64,000 nt of DNA from the NCBI GenBank assembly GCA_001953215.1, contig CP019169.1:2728001-2792000 (forward strand). Reading direction: 5' to 3'. A program made the translations under genes and the position numbers. Of the stretch, positions 18,883-26,532 are shown piece after piece (the first letter of the stretch is position 1; each line of letters begins with the position of its first letter). Source of the DNA: Betaproteobacteria bacterium GR16-43 (GTDB lineage: Bacteria > Pseudomonadota > Gammaproteobacteria > Burkholderiales > Usitatibacteraceae). Below the pieces are notes generated by a model. The model did no database searches. It had not been told where the DNA came from and saw only the letters and a program-made list of their open reading frames with translations.

Positions 18883-19575
18883 ACACTGCGCCCACTGGGC
18901 GCTGTAGTTCTTGAGTTCCTTCACGACCGCGGTGCGGTCGACTTCGCCGCGGGCGCGGCCGCCCATTTCGAGCTGGAGGCGGAACTCGTACTTCTTGAAG
19001 AACTCCGCGAACATCTCCCCGCCGAACGTCCCCACCGCCCAGATCTCGTCGGCCTTCGCGTCGTGCTCGAGCAGGATCGTGGCGAGCGGCTGCGGCGCGG
19101 GACCCGCGACGACGCGCGCGCCGGCCGCGGGATCGTAGACGCTGCGGTCCGAGCAGCACGTGATGACCTTGCCGGGCCCGGCCACGGGGCTGGGTCCGTC
19201 GCGATAGCCGATGAAGCTCACCTGCTTCGTGGGATACGTCATCTTGTGCGCGCAGATCGCGGAGTACGCGACCACGGTCTTGTCGGGACCGATGCCGCCG
19301 TTCCAGCGATAGGCGTCGCCCGCTTCGGTGCGCAGGTCGACGCCGCCCGCGGCGGGCTTCGCGAGGCGCAGGAGGAAGCAGGGGGTGGCGGCGAACGGAT
19401 AGTCGAAGACGTAGGTGACGCCCGCCAGGATCGCCGTGGCTCGCAAGGGAGACCCGCGCTCGTCGACGAGCTTTGCCTTGCGGTAGGTGCGGGCGGTGAG
19501 GTTCGTGGCCCCGGCCTCGGGCACGGCGGCCGCGGCGGAGGCCGCGCAGAGCTTCACGAAATCGCGGCGTTGCAT
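18880..19575 (-). CDS. TAT-exported Rieske-like protein with an incomplete cluster motif
   Basis: 231 residues beginning MQRRDFVKLCAASAAAA, a twin-arginine signal. The C-terminal half has Rieske-like boxes: CAHKMTYP (Cys-x-His) and CCSDRSVYDPAAGARV. The second box normally supplies Cys and His to the [2Fe-2S] cluster, but no histidine is present in it. Cluster binding may thus be altered or lost. It is followed by a family 2 inverted repeat and lies downstream of the efflux operon by 10 bases. Partner oxidoreductase unknown. Confidence 0.72.
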   Translation of the reverse strand: MQRRDFVKLCAASAAAAVPEAGATNLTARTYRKAKLVDERGSPLRATAILAGVTYVFDYPFAATPCFLLRLAKPAAGGVDLRTEAGDAYRWNGGIGPDKTVVAYSAICAHKMTYPTKQVSFIGYRDGPSPVAGPGKVITCCSDRSVYDPAAGARVVAGPAPQPLATILLEHDAKADEIWAVGTFGGEMFAEFFKKYEFRLQLEMGGRARGEVDRTAVVKELKNYSAQWAQC

Positions 19576-19585
19576 CGCCCCGAGA

Positions 19586-19996
19586 CTAGATCAAAGTGCG
19601 GGCCGTGGCGAGGGCGAAGCAGGTCGCAGCGATGGCGATTCCGATGAGGGGAATGCGGAACCAGTACTTGATCGCCATGGCGAGGTAGGCCAGGCACGTG
19701 ACCAGGCCCAGCAGCAGCCAGGCGGGCTGGGCGAGGAGGGCGGGGCTGGTGGCGGCGATCATCAGGAACACCGCGCCGAAGAACATCGCGCCCAGGCTGT
19801 GGCTCGCGTTGAAGCCGATCCACGCGCGCCAGATCGTGGTCTGGCGCGTGATGCGCGGCGACGTGCCCTTCATCGCGACGGCGACCGCAGGATCGTACGG
19901 GTCGAACTTGGGCGTGAAGAACGTGTAGAGCATGTGGAGCGTGCCGAGCGCGCCGAGGATGCCGGCCGCGAGTGCCACGAGGGCGACGTTGCTCAT
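19586..19996 (-). CDS. Small integral membrane protein of unknown function
   Basis: 136 residues with about four hydrophobic helices (ALVALAAGILGALGTLHMLY, GAMFFGAVFLMIAATSPALL and two more). The ATG at 19996 overlaps the stop of the RND pump gene as ATGA, so it is translated with the efflux operon. The family looks like conserved proteobacterial membrane proteins without known function. It may be a passenger of the operon rather than a pump component. Confidence 0.75.
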   Translation of the reverse strand: MSNVALVALAAGILGALGTLHMLYTFFTPKFDPYDPAVAVAMKGTSPRITRQTTIWRAWIGFNASHSLGAMFFGAVFLMIAATSPALLAQPAWLLLGLVTCLAYLAMAIKYWFRIPLIGIAIAATCFALATARTLI

Positions 19997-22900
19997 GCGG
20001 CCTCCGGGGATTGGGGTTTGCGCACGCGGAACCACGCGGCATAGAGGGCGGGAAGGAAGAGGAGCGTGATCACGGTGGCCACGACGAGCCCGCCCATGAT
20101 CGCCACGGCCATCGGACCGTAGAAGGCGCTGCGCGTGAGCGGGATCATCGCCAGCACCGCGGCGGCGGCGGTGAGCACGATCGGGCGCAGGCGCCGGACG
20201 GTCGCGTCCGCGATCGCATCCCACGGATCGCTCCCGTCCCGGATGTCGTGGTCGATCTGGTCGACCAGGATCACCGAGTTGCGCATGATCATGCCCGCGA
20301 GCGCGATCGTGCCCAGCATCGCGACGAAGCCGAACGGCACGTTGAAGGCGAGCAGGGCCGCGACCACGCCGATCAATCCCAGCGGCGCGGTCAGCAGCAC
20401 CATCGCCAGCCGCGAGAAGCTCTGCAGCTGCAGCATCAACGCGGTGATCATGACGATGATCATCACGGGCGCCACGATCGCGATCGACTTCTGGCCCTTG
20501 CCCGCATCCTCGACGGCGCCGCCCGTGTCGATGCGGTAGCCGAACGGCAGCTTCGCGCGGATCGCCTCGAGCTTCTCGTTCACCTGCGCGCTCACGACCG
20601 GAGCCTGCACGCCATCCTTGAGGTCCGAGCGCACGGTGATCACCGGCAGCCGGTCGCGCCGCCAGTAGATGCCCTGCTCGAAGCCATAGGTGATGTCCGC
20701 GATCTGCGCGAGCGGCACGGTGCGGCCGCGGCCGATGGGCACCGCGAGGTCCTTCAGCAGGCTCATGAAGACGCGCTCCTCGCGCGCTCCGCGCACCACG
20801 ACGTCCACCTGCTTGTCGCGTTCGCGGTAGGTCGTGATGGGCGAGCCGGAAAGCACGGTGCTGAGGAAGGCCGACAGTTCCTGCGTCGAGATGCCCAGCA
20901 CGCGGGCGCGGTCCTGGTCGATGGTGAGGCGGATCACCTTCGAGGGTTCGTCCCAGTCGAAGTTCACGTCGCGCATCCACGGGTTGGCGCGCATCACCGT
21001 GGCCACCTCGTTGGCGATGCCGCGGATCACCTGCTTGTCCTCGCCGATGACGCGGAACTGCACGGGGAAGCCCACGGGCGGTCCGTTCTCGAGGCGGTTC
21101 ACGCGGCCGCGCAGCTCGGGGAAGTCCTCGTCGAAGGCTTTCTGCAGGCGCGCGCGGACGATCTCGCGCGACTCGTTGTTCTTCGTGTTGACGATGAACT
21201 GGCCGAAGTTCGCGTTCACGAGCTGCTGGTCGAACGGCAGGTAGAAGCGCGGCGAGCCGCTGCCCACGTAGCTCACGAAATTGTCGACGTTGTCGCGCAG
21301 CACGGGCTCCTTCATCAGCAGCGACTCGAGCTTCTTCACCTGCGCCTCGGTGGCCGCGAGCGAGGCGCCCTCGGGAAGGCGCAGGTCCACGATCAGCTCG
21401 GGGCGGCTCGCGGCGGGGAAGAACTGCTGCTGCACGAAGCGGAACCCGAACACCGAGACGAGGAACACGGCGGCCGTGGCGCCGAGCACCACCCAGCGGT
21501 GCTCCACGGCCCACACCACGACGCGCCGGAAGCGCAGGTAGAACGGGCGCCGGTAGACCGCGTGCTCGTCCAGGTGCTGGCCCGCCTTGCGGAAGTCGGG
21601 CAGCAGCTTGTAGCCGAGGTAGGGCACGAAGAGCACCGACACCACCCACGAGACCAGCAGGGCGGTGGTCGTCACCGCGAAGATCGAGAACGTGTACTCG
21701 CCCGTGGACGAGCGCGCGAGGCCGATCGGCAGGAAGCCCGCGGCGGTGACGATGGTGCCGGTCAGCATCGGCATCGCCGTCGAGGTGTAAGCGAAGCTGG
21801 CCGCGCGCACGCGCTCCCAGCCCTGCTCCATCTTCACGACCATCATCTCGACGGAGATGATCGCGTCGTCGACCAGCAGGCCCAGCGAGATGATGAGCGC
21901 GCCCAGCGAAATCTTGTGCAGGTCCACGCCGGTCTGGTACATGAACAGGAACGTGACGAAGAGCGTGAGCGGGATCGAGAGCGCCACGATCAGCCCGGTG
22001 CGCAGCCCCAGCGACAGGAAGCTCACGATGAGCACGATCGTCACGGCCTCGGCGAGCGAGCGCGTGAATTCGCCCACCGAGCGCTTCACGGTGGAGGGCT
22101 GGTCGTTCACGCGGTCCAGCTCCAGGCCCACGGGAAGCTCACGCTCGATGCGTTCGGTCTCGGTGTCGAGGGCCTTGCCGAGCGCGATGATGTCGCCGCG
22201 CGGCACCATCGACACCGCGATGCCGAGCGCGTCGCGGCCCATGAACCGCATCTTGGGCGCCGCCGGATCGACGAAGCCGCGCGAGACGGTGGCGATGTCG
22301 CCCAGGCGGAAGAGCCGCCCGTTGGCGCGCACCGCGATCTGCTTCACGCTCTCCACGGAGTCGAGGGCGCCGCTCGCGCGGATGTAGATGCGGTCGGTGG
22401 GCGTCTCGAAGCTGCCCGTCGCGCCCACGGCGTTCTGTTGCTGGAGCGCCGCGAACACCAGCGCGGGCTCGATGCCGAACGTGGCGAGCTTCGCGTTCGC
22501 GAGCTCGACGTAGATCTTCTCGTCCTGCTCGCCGATCAGGTCGACCTTGGCCACGTCCTTCACGCGCAGCAGCTCGTTTCGGATCCGGTCGGCCGTCTCC
22601 TTCAACTGCGCGTACGTGAAGCCGTCGCCGGTCAGCGCGTAGATGTTGCCGAAGGTGTCGCCGAACTCGTCGTTGAAGAACGGCCCGATGACGCCCTGTG
22701 GCAGCGTGGCGCGGATGTCTCCGACTTTCTTCCTCACCTGGTACCAGGTGTCCTTGATCTCGTCGGGGCGCGAGTTGTCCTTCACGAAGACGAAGATCGT
22801 CGACTCGCCGGGCTTGGAGTAGCTGCGCAGGAAATCCAGGCGCGGCGTCTCCTGGAGCTTCCGCTCGATGCGGTCGGTGAGCTGGCGCTCCACTTCATCG

Positions 22901-23079
22901 GCGGACGCGCCGGGCCACATCGTGCGCACGACCATCAGCTTGAAGGTGAAGTCCGGATCCTCGGCCTGGCCCAGGCGGATGTAGGAGCCGATGCCCGCCA
23001 CGGCCAGCACGATCATGAAGAAGAGCACCAGGACCTGGTGCTCCAGCGCCCACTCGGAGATGTTGAATCGCTTGCTCAT
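19993..23079 (-). CDS. RND efflux pump inner-membrane transporter
   Basis: 1028 residues, the usual length of AcrB/MdtC-type pumps. It has the N-terminal helix FNISEWALEHQVLVLFFMIVL, the TM4 proton-relay motif LGLLVDDAIISVEMM, two large periplasmic loops and the C-terminal GMIMRNSVILVDQI helix. It exports drugs, detergents or similar by proton antiport. The adaptor gene starts upstream with a three-base gap. No outer-membrane channel gene is present, so a TolC-like protein must come from elsewhere. Confidence 0.95.
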   Translation of the reverse strand: MSKRFNISEWALEHQVLVLFFMIVLAVAGIGSYIRLGQAEDPDFTFKLMVVRTMWPGASADEVERQLTDRIERKLQETPRLDFLRSYSKPGESTIFVFVKDNSRPDEIKDTWYQVRKKVGDIRATLPQGVIGPFFNDEFGDTFGNIYALTGDGFTYAQLKETADRIRNELLRVKDVAKVDLIGEQDEKIYVELANAKLATFGIEPALVFAALQQQNAVGATGSFETPTDRIYIRASGALDSVESVKQIAVRANGRLFRLGDIATVSRGFVDPAAPKMRFMGRDALGIAVSMVPRGDIIALGKALDTETERIERELPVGLELDRVNDQPSTVKRSVGEFTRSLAEAVTIVLIVSFLSLGLRTGLIVALSIPLTLFVTFLFMYQTGVDLHKISLGALIISLGLLVDDAIISVEMMVVKMEQGWERVRAASFAYTSTAMPMLTGTIVTAAGFLPIGLARSSTGEYTFSIFAVTTTALLVSWVVSVLFVPYLGYKLLPDFRKAGQHLDEHAVYRRPFYLRFRRVVVWAVEHRWVVLGATAAVFLVSVFGFRFVQQQFFPAASRPELIVDLRLPEGASLAATEAQVKKLESLLMKEPVLRDNVDNFVSYVGSGSPRFYLPFDQQLVNANFGQFIVNTKNNESREIVRARLQKAFDEDFPELRGRVNRLENGPPVGFPVQFRVIGEDKQVIRGIANEVATVMRANPWMRDVNFDWDEPSKVIRLTIDQDRARVLGISTQELSAFLSTVLSGSPITTYRERDKQVDVVVRGAREERVFMSLLKDLAVPIGRGRTVPLAQIADITYGFEQGIYWRRDRLPVITVRSDLKDGVQAPVVSAQVNEKLEAIRAKLPFGYRIDTGGAVEDAGKGQKSIAIVAPVMIIVMITALMLQLQSFSRLAMVLLTAPLGLIGVVAALLAFNVPFGFVAMLGTIALAGMIMRNSVILVDQIDHDIRDGSDPWDAIADATVRRLRPIVLTAAAAVLAMIPLTRSAFYGPMAVAIMGGLVVATVITLLFLPALYAAWFRVRKPQSPEAA

Positions 23080-23082
23080 GGG

Positions 23083-24192
23083 CTACGGCGCGAGGCCGAC
23101 TTGCGTGGGCGCGGCGGGGACCAGCGATTCGGAGATACGCACCACTTGCCCGGCACGAAGCTTGTGCACGCCGGCGGTGACCACCACCTCGCCGGAGGCG
23201 AGCCCCTCGGTGACCGTGGCGCCGTCCTCGCGGAACTGTCCCACCTTCACGCGCCGCGGCTGCACGGCGTTGGTCTTCGGGTCGACCACCCAGACGGCGG
23301 GCGCGTCGCGCTCGCCGGCGATGGCCGTGAGCGGGAGCAGCACGAGCGCGGCATCGGACGCGGGCCGGAAGATCACGTTCGCGGTCATGCCGATCTGCGC
23401 GTTGGGCGGCGGGTCGATGGCGGTCACCTTCACGGTGTAGGTGCGCGTGACCGGATCGGCGCCGCCCGCGACCTCGCGGATGCGCCCGGCGAAGACGCGT
23501 GTCGGGTCGGACCACAGCGCGAGGCCGACCGCGTCGCCGACCTTGAAGCGCGCGAGCTGGCTCTCGGGCGCGTTGATCACGACTTCCTTCTCGCCCGCGC
23601 GCGCGACCTTCATGATCGGCTGGCCGGCGCCGACCACCTGGCCCGGCTCGGCCATCGCGACCAGCACCACGCCGTCGGCGTCGGCCACGAGCGTCGTGTA
23701 CGAGGCCTGGTTCGACGACACGGCGGCCTGCGACGCCATCTGGTCATGGCGCGCCTTTGCCGCGGCGTAGACGTTCTGCTTCACGTCGTAGGCGCTCTGG
23801 CTGATGAATTTCTGCTGCAGCAGGTCGCGGCTGCGGTCGAGCTCCGCCTTGGCGAGTGCCAAGTCGGCGTCGGCCGAAGCGACCTGCGCCCTCGCGGCGT
23901 CGGAGGCGAGCTTCGCGTCCTCGGGGTCGAGGCGGGCGAGGACCTGGCCCTGCTTCACGCGCGCGCCGGCATCGACCTCGCGCTTGAGGATCTTGCCCGC
24001 GACGCGAAAGCCCATCTCGGTCTCGTAGCGCGCGCGCACCTCGCCCGAATACACCTCGCGCGTGACGGACGCGCCGACGGCGACTTTCTGCGTGATCACG
24101 GGCCGAACCGGTTCGGTGGCGGTCTTGGCGCCGCCGCAGCCGGCCACCAGGGTTACAGCCGCAACAAGGGCAAGGCAGGGGAGCTTCGTCAT
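23083..24192 (-). CDS. RND efflux periplasmic adaptor lipoprotein
   Basis: 369 residues with a lipobox (LVAAVTLVAGC), then barrel-sandwich and coiled-coil parts (RLDPEDAKLASDAARAQVAS; QKFISQSAYDVKQN) and the membrane-proximal domain. It links the inner-membrane pump to an outer-membrane channel. The start at 24192 is chosen because it overlaps the regulator stop as ATGA and places the lipobox at residue 19; the longer frame would bury the signal. Confidence 0.93.
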   Translation of the reverse strand: MTKLPCLALVAAVTLVAGCGGAKTATEPVRPVITQKVAVGASVTREVYSGEVRARYETEMGFRVAGKILKREVDAGARVKQGQVLARLDPEDAKLASDAARAQVASADADLALAKAELDRSRDLLQQKFISQSAYDVKQNVYAAAKARHDQMASQAAVSSNQASYTTLVADADGVVLVAMAEPGQVVGAGQPIMKVARAGEKEVVINAPESQLARFKVGDAVGLALWSDPTRVFAGRIREVAGGADPVTRTYTVKVTAIDPPPNAQIGMTANVIFRPASDAALVLLPLTAIAGERDAPAVWVVDPKTNAVQPRRVKVGQFREDGATVTEGLASGEVVVTAGVHKLRAGQVVRISESLVPAAPTQVGLAP

Positions 24193-24866
24193 CGGGACTT
24201 CTTTCGGGGCGGGGAAGGGGCGATCGCGGTCATTCCGGACCAAAGCGATCGCAGGGCGGCTTCGACGTCGTGCTCGTAGTCGCGCTTGAACAGGCGCAGT
24301 TCCGGCCGGTTCATGGCCGCGCCGAAGCGTTCATTGGGATGCAGCAACTGCCAGAGCCCCACGATGAGGGCGTAGCTGTGCAGGAAGACGAGGACGCCGG
24401 TCCCCGGCGCCAGCGTCGGGAAGTGGCGTTCGAGCGCGGTCCCGGCCAGGGCGATGGTCTGGCCCACCCGCATCTTGAAGGCGAGCGCGGTTTCCATCGG
24501 GATCTCGCGCTCCATGAGGCCGAAGCAGCGGCTGGTGAGGGCCAGGTAGCCCGGCATGCGGATCAGGTGCTTGCGCGTGACCTCGAAGACGGCATCGAAG
24601 TCGACCGGCCCGGGGCCGTCCAGCAGCGCCATGACGGCCTCGAAGAAGCGCATGACGTGGCGCTCGTGCAGCGCCAGCAGCATCTGCTCCTTGCTGGGAA
24701 AGTAGAGGTAGACGGTGCCCTTGGCGAGGCCCGCGGCCGCGGCGACTTCGGAGACGCTCGCGACCCGCTCGGGGTGCTCGACGAACATCGCCTCCGCGGC
24801 ATCGAGGAGGGCCTGGCGCCGTTCTTCCTTGTCGGCGTCCGCGACGGCCCTTTGCATCACGCGCAT
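24189..24866 (-). CDS. TetR-family repressor of the efflux operon
   Basis: 225 residues. The N-terminal helix-turn-helix is of TetR type (SVSEVAAAAGLAKGTVYLYFPSKE) and is followed by a helical ligand domain. As first gene of the efflux operon with two palindromes just upstream, it most likely represses its own operon and is released by a pump substrate. The ATG at 24857 is an alternative start; either keeps the whole DNA-binding domain. Confidence 0.92.
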   Translation of the reverse strand: MRVMQRAVADADKEERRQALLDAAEAMFVEHPERVASVSEVAAAAGLAKGTVYLYFPSKEQMLLALHERHVMRFFEAVMALLDGPGPVDFDAVFEVTRKHLIRMPGYLALTSRCFGLMEREIPMETALAFKMRVGQTIALAGTALERHFPTLAPGTGVLVFLHSYALIVGLWQLLHPNERFGAAMNRPELRLFKRDYEHDVEAALRSLWSGMTAIAPSPPRKKSR

Positions 24867-24869
24867 TAA

Positions 24870-24882
24870 TGACTCCCGGTCA
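24870..24882. promoter_or_regulatory. Candidate TetR operator 1
   Basis: TGACTCCCGGTCA, an imperfect palindrome with TGAC/GTCA half-sites directly upstream of the regulator start. It shares outer bases with operator 2, 29 bases away centre to centre. Confidence 0.6.
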
Positions 24883-24898
24883 GTTGGAAGACATTAAA

Positions 24899-24911
24899 TG
24901 ACCGGCGGTCA
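24899..24911. promoter_or_regulatory. Candidate TetR operator 2
   Basis: TGACCGGCGGTCA is a perfect palindrome around one central base, of the form often bound by TetR-family repressors of efflux pumps. Binding here would cover the promoter of the regulator-adaptor-pump operon. Confidence 0.7.
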
Positions 24912-24914
24912 GCA

Positions 24915-24956
24915 GTCAAGCGTGATTTGCGACACACCCGTCAAGCGTGATTTGCG
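24915..24956. repeat. 17-base direct repeat
   Basis: GTCAAGCGTGATTTGCG occurs at 24915-24931 and again at 24940-24956, exactly. The period of 25 bases is not a whole number of helical turns. It lies between the efflux operators and the FecR-like gene and could be a protein binding site or a recent duplication. Confidence 0.85.
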
Positions 24957-25052
24957 GCATTGGGCTTCCGGCCCCGTCCTGTGATAATGGGGGCATCTAC
25001 AGGGAGGGTTTGTCCGTAACAAGCCCATGATTAGAAAAAAGGACAAGCGCAC

Positions 25053-25778
25053 ATGAAACGATGGGGTGAGGCCGAGGACCCTCGGCGACGCTGGCTCATC
25101 CAGGCCCTGGCCGCCGGTATGTTCTCGGGCGGTAGCCTGGAGGCGCTGGCACAGGTTCTGGGTAGCGCGCCATCGCGCCTGCCCACGGGCAAGTCCGTGT
25201 ATCGCGTCAACGGCCAGGTGCTGATCAACGGCCAGGCCGCGACGACCGAAACGAAGATCGGCGCGGGCTCGACCATCCAGACCGGCAGGAACAGCGAGGT
25301 GGTCTACGCCGTCGGCGAAAGCGCCTTCATCCTGCGGGCCGACAGCAACGTGGTCGTGGAGGCCCCGCCCGCCGATTCGCTGGTGGTCACGGGCATCAAG
25401 CTGCTCACCGGCAAGCTGCTCTCGGTCTTCCCGAGCCGCCGCCCGGTCCAGCTCACGACGCGCATCGCCTCGATCGGCATTCGCGGCACCGGGGTCTACA
25501 TGGAAGCCGATCCCGACCAGACGTACTTCTGCACCTGCTACGGCGTGGCCGACGTCGCCGCGATCAACGACCCGGAAAGCAAGGAGACGATCGCGGCCAA
25601 GCACCACGACCGTCCGCTCTACATCCTGCCCAACGAGCAGCCCGGCAAGAACATCCGCCCCGCGCCGTTCGTGAACCATACGGACCAGGAGCTTTCGCTG
25701 ATCGAGACGCTCGTGGGACGCCAGCCGCCCTTCGTTTTCCCGAAGAGCGACTACACGGGGCCGCGCCGGGGCTACTGA
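25053..25778 (+). CDS. Exported FecR-domain protein
   Basis: 241 residues. The N-terminus RRRWLIQALAAGMFSGG looks like a twin-arginine export signal. The central part matches the FecR fold (YRVNGQVLINGQAATTETKIGAGSTIQTGRNSEVVYAVG, then GKLLSVFPSRRPVQLTT and IGIRGTGVY). There is no N-terminal anti-sigma domain or sigma gene, so it is a stand-alone periplasmic FecR-like protein rather than an iron-transport regulator. It is a single gene with a strong terminator after it. Function unknown. Confidence 0.75.
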   Translation: MKRWGEAEDPRRRWLIQALAAGMFSGGSLEALAQVLGSAPSRLPTGKSVYRVNGQVLINGQAATTETKIGAGSTIQTGRNSEVVYAVGESAFILRADSNVVVEAPPADSLVVTGIKLLTGKLLSVFPSRRPVQLTTRIASIGIRGTGVYMEADPDQTYFCTCYGVADVAAINDPESKETIAAKHHDRPLYILPNEQPGKNIRPAPFVNHTDQELSLIETLVGRQPPFVFPKSDYTGPRRGY

Positions 25779-25804
25779 CCCGCGCAGTGCCGTTGCCGCA
25801 AACG

Positions 25805-25830
25805 ACAAGGGCCGCTTTCGCGGCCCTTGT
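25805..25830. terminator. Bidirectional hairpin terminator
   Basis: ACAAGGGCCGC, a TTTC loop, then GCGGCCCTTGT: a perfect 11-bp stem between the convergent FecR-like gene and the glycosyltransferase gene. There are few T residues after the stem on either side. Confidence 0.8.
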
Positions 25831-26412
25831 TCATTTCCGCCACTTGCCGTGGATGTGGGCGAGGGCCGTCCGGACGGCGAGCGCACGCTCGGCGGTTTGC
25901 GTGCCGGTGCCCGAGGTGCCGGCCTCGATGTTGTACCGATGCACGGCCCGGGGCACGAAGAGCATTTCGCTTCGCTGCGCGCACTGCGCGAAGAACTCGA
26001 GGTCTTCGAGGACCTCGAGTGCCTCGTCGAAGCGCACCCCGGCTTCGACCAGGCTGCGGCGCATCAGGAAGCTGCCGACCGCGAAGTGCCCCTGGACCAG
26101 CATCCGGGACGCGACGAACGGTTCGCCGTAGAGGCGCAGCACCTGTCCGTGGACATCGGTGACGCACGACACCCCGTACGCGAATGCAACGTCGGCGCGT
26201 TGACGAAGGGCTTCGGAGAGCACCGCGAAATGCTCCGGAAGCAGCGCGTCGTCGTCATCGAGGAAGGCGATGGCCGGCGCCGTGGCGTGTCGCAGGCCGA
26301 GGTTCGCGGCTTCGGGACGGGTCAGGCGGCGGTTGTCGTGGAGCAGGCGCAGGGTGTGCCGCCCGAGCCGCTGCGGCAGGGGCGAATGGCCCGCGCCGCA
26401 CGCGCTGGCCAC
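25831..26412 (-). CDS. Family 2 glycosyltransferase, start unclear
   Basis: The frame has GT-A features: the acidic FLDDDDALLPEHF (DxD-like nucleotide-sugar site) and RRSLVEAGVRFDEALEVLEDLEFF (acceptor-side acidic motif). From the GTG at 26412 it gives 193 residues. The same frame upstream to 26532 encodes a convincing first half of the fold (DITVIVRSIDRPSLGAALRS) but offers no ATG, GTG or TTG. The true protein is probably about 230 residues with a non-standard start, or an error or mutation removed the start. It follows the tri-heme gene directly. Confidence 0.72.
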   Translation of the reverse strand: MASACGAGHSPLPQRLGRHTLRLLHDNRRLTRPEAANLGLRHATAPAIAFLDDDDALLPEHFAVLSEALRQRADVAFAYGVSCVTDVHGQVLRLYGEPFVASRMLVQGHFAVGSFLMRRSLVEAGVRFDEALEVLEDLEFFAQCAQRSEMLFVPRAVHRYNIEAGTSGTGTQTAERALAVRTALAHIHGKWRK

Positions 26413-26532
26413 CAGGACCTCCGCGGTTTGCTCGCCCTGCTGGGATTCGATCGACCGCAGCGCCGCCCCGAGGCTGGGGCGGTCGATGCTGCGGACGATG
26501 ACCGTGATGTCAGGCGGGATCGTTCTGCCGCG

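Noticed and set aside
19972-24279. A 1435-codon open frame on the plus strand
   Set aside because: It is antisense to the RND pump and adaptor genes, has the His/Arg/Glu-rich composition typical of opposite-strand frames in high-GC DNA, and shows no domain.
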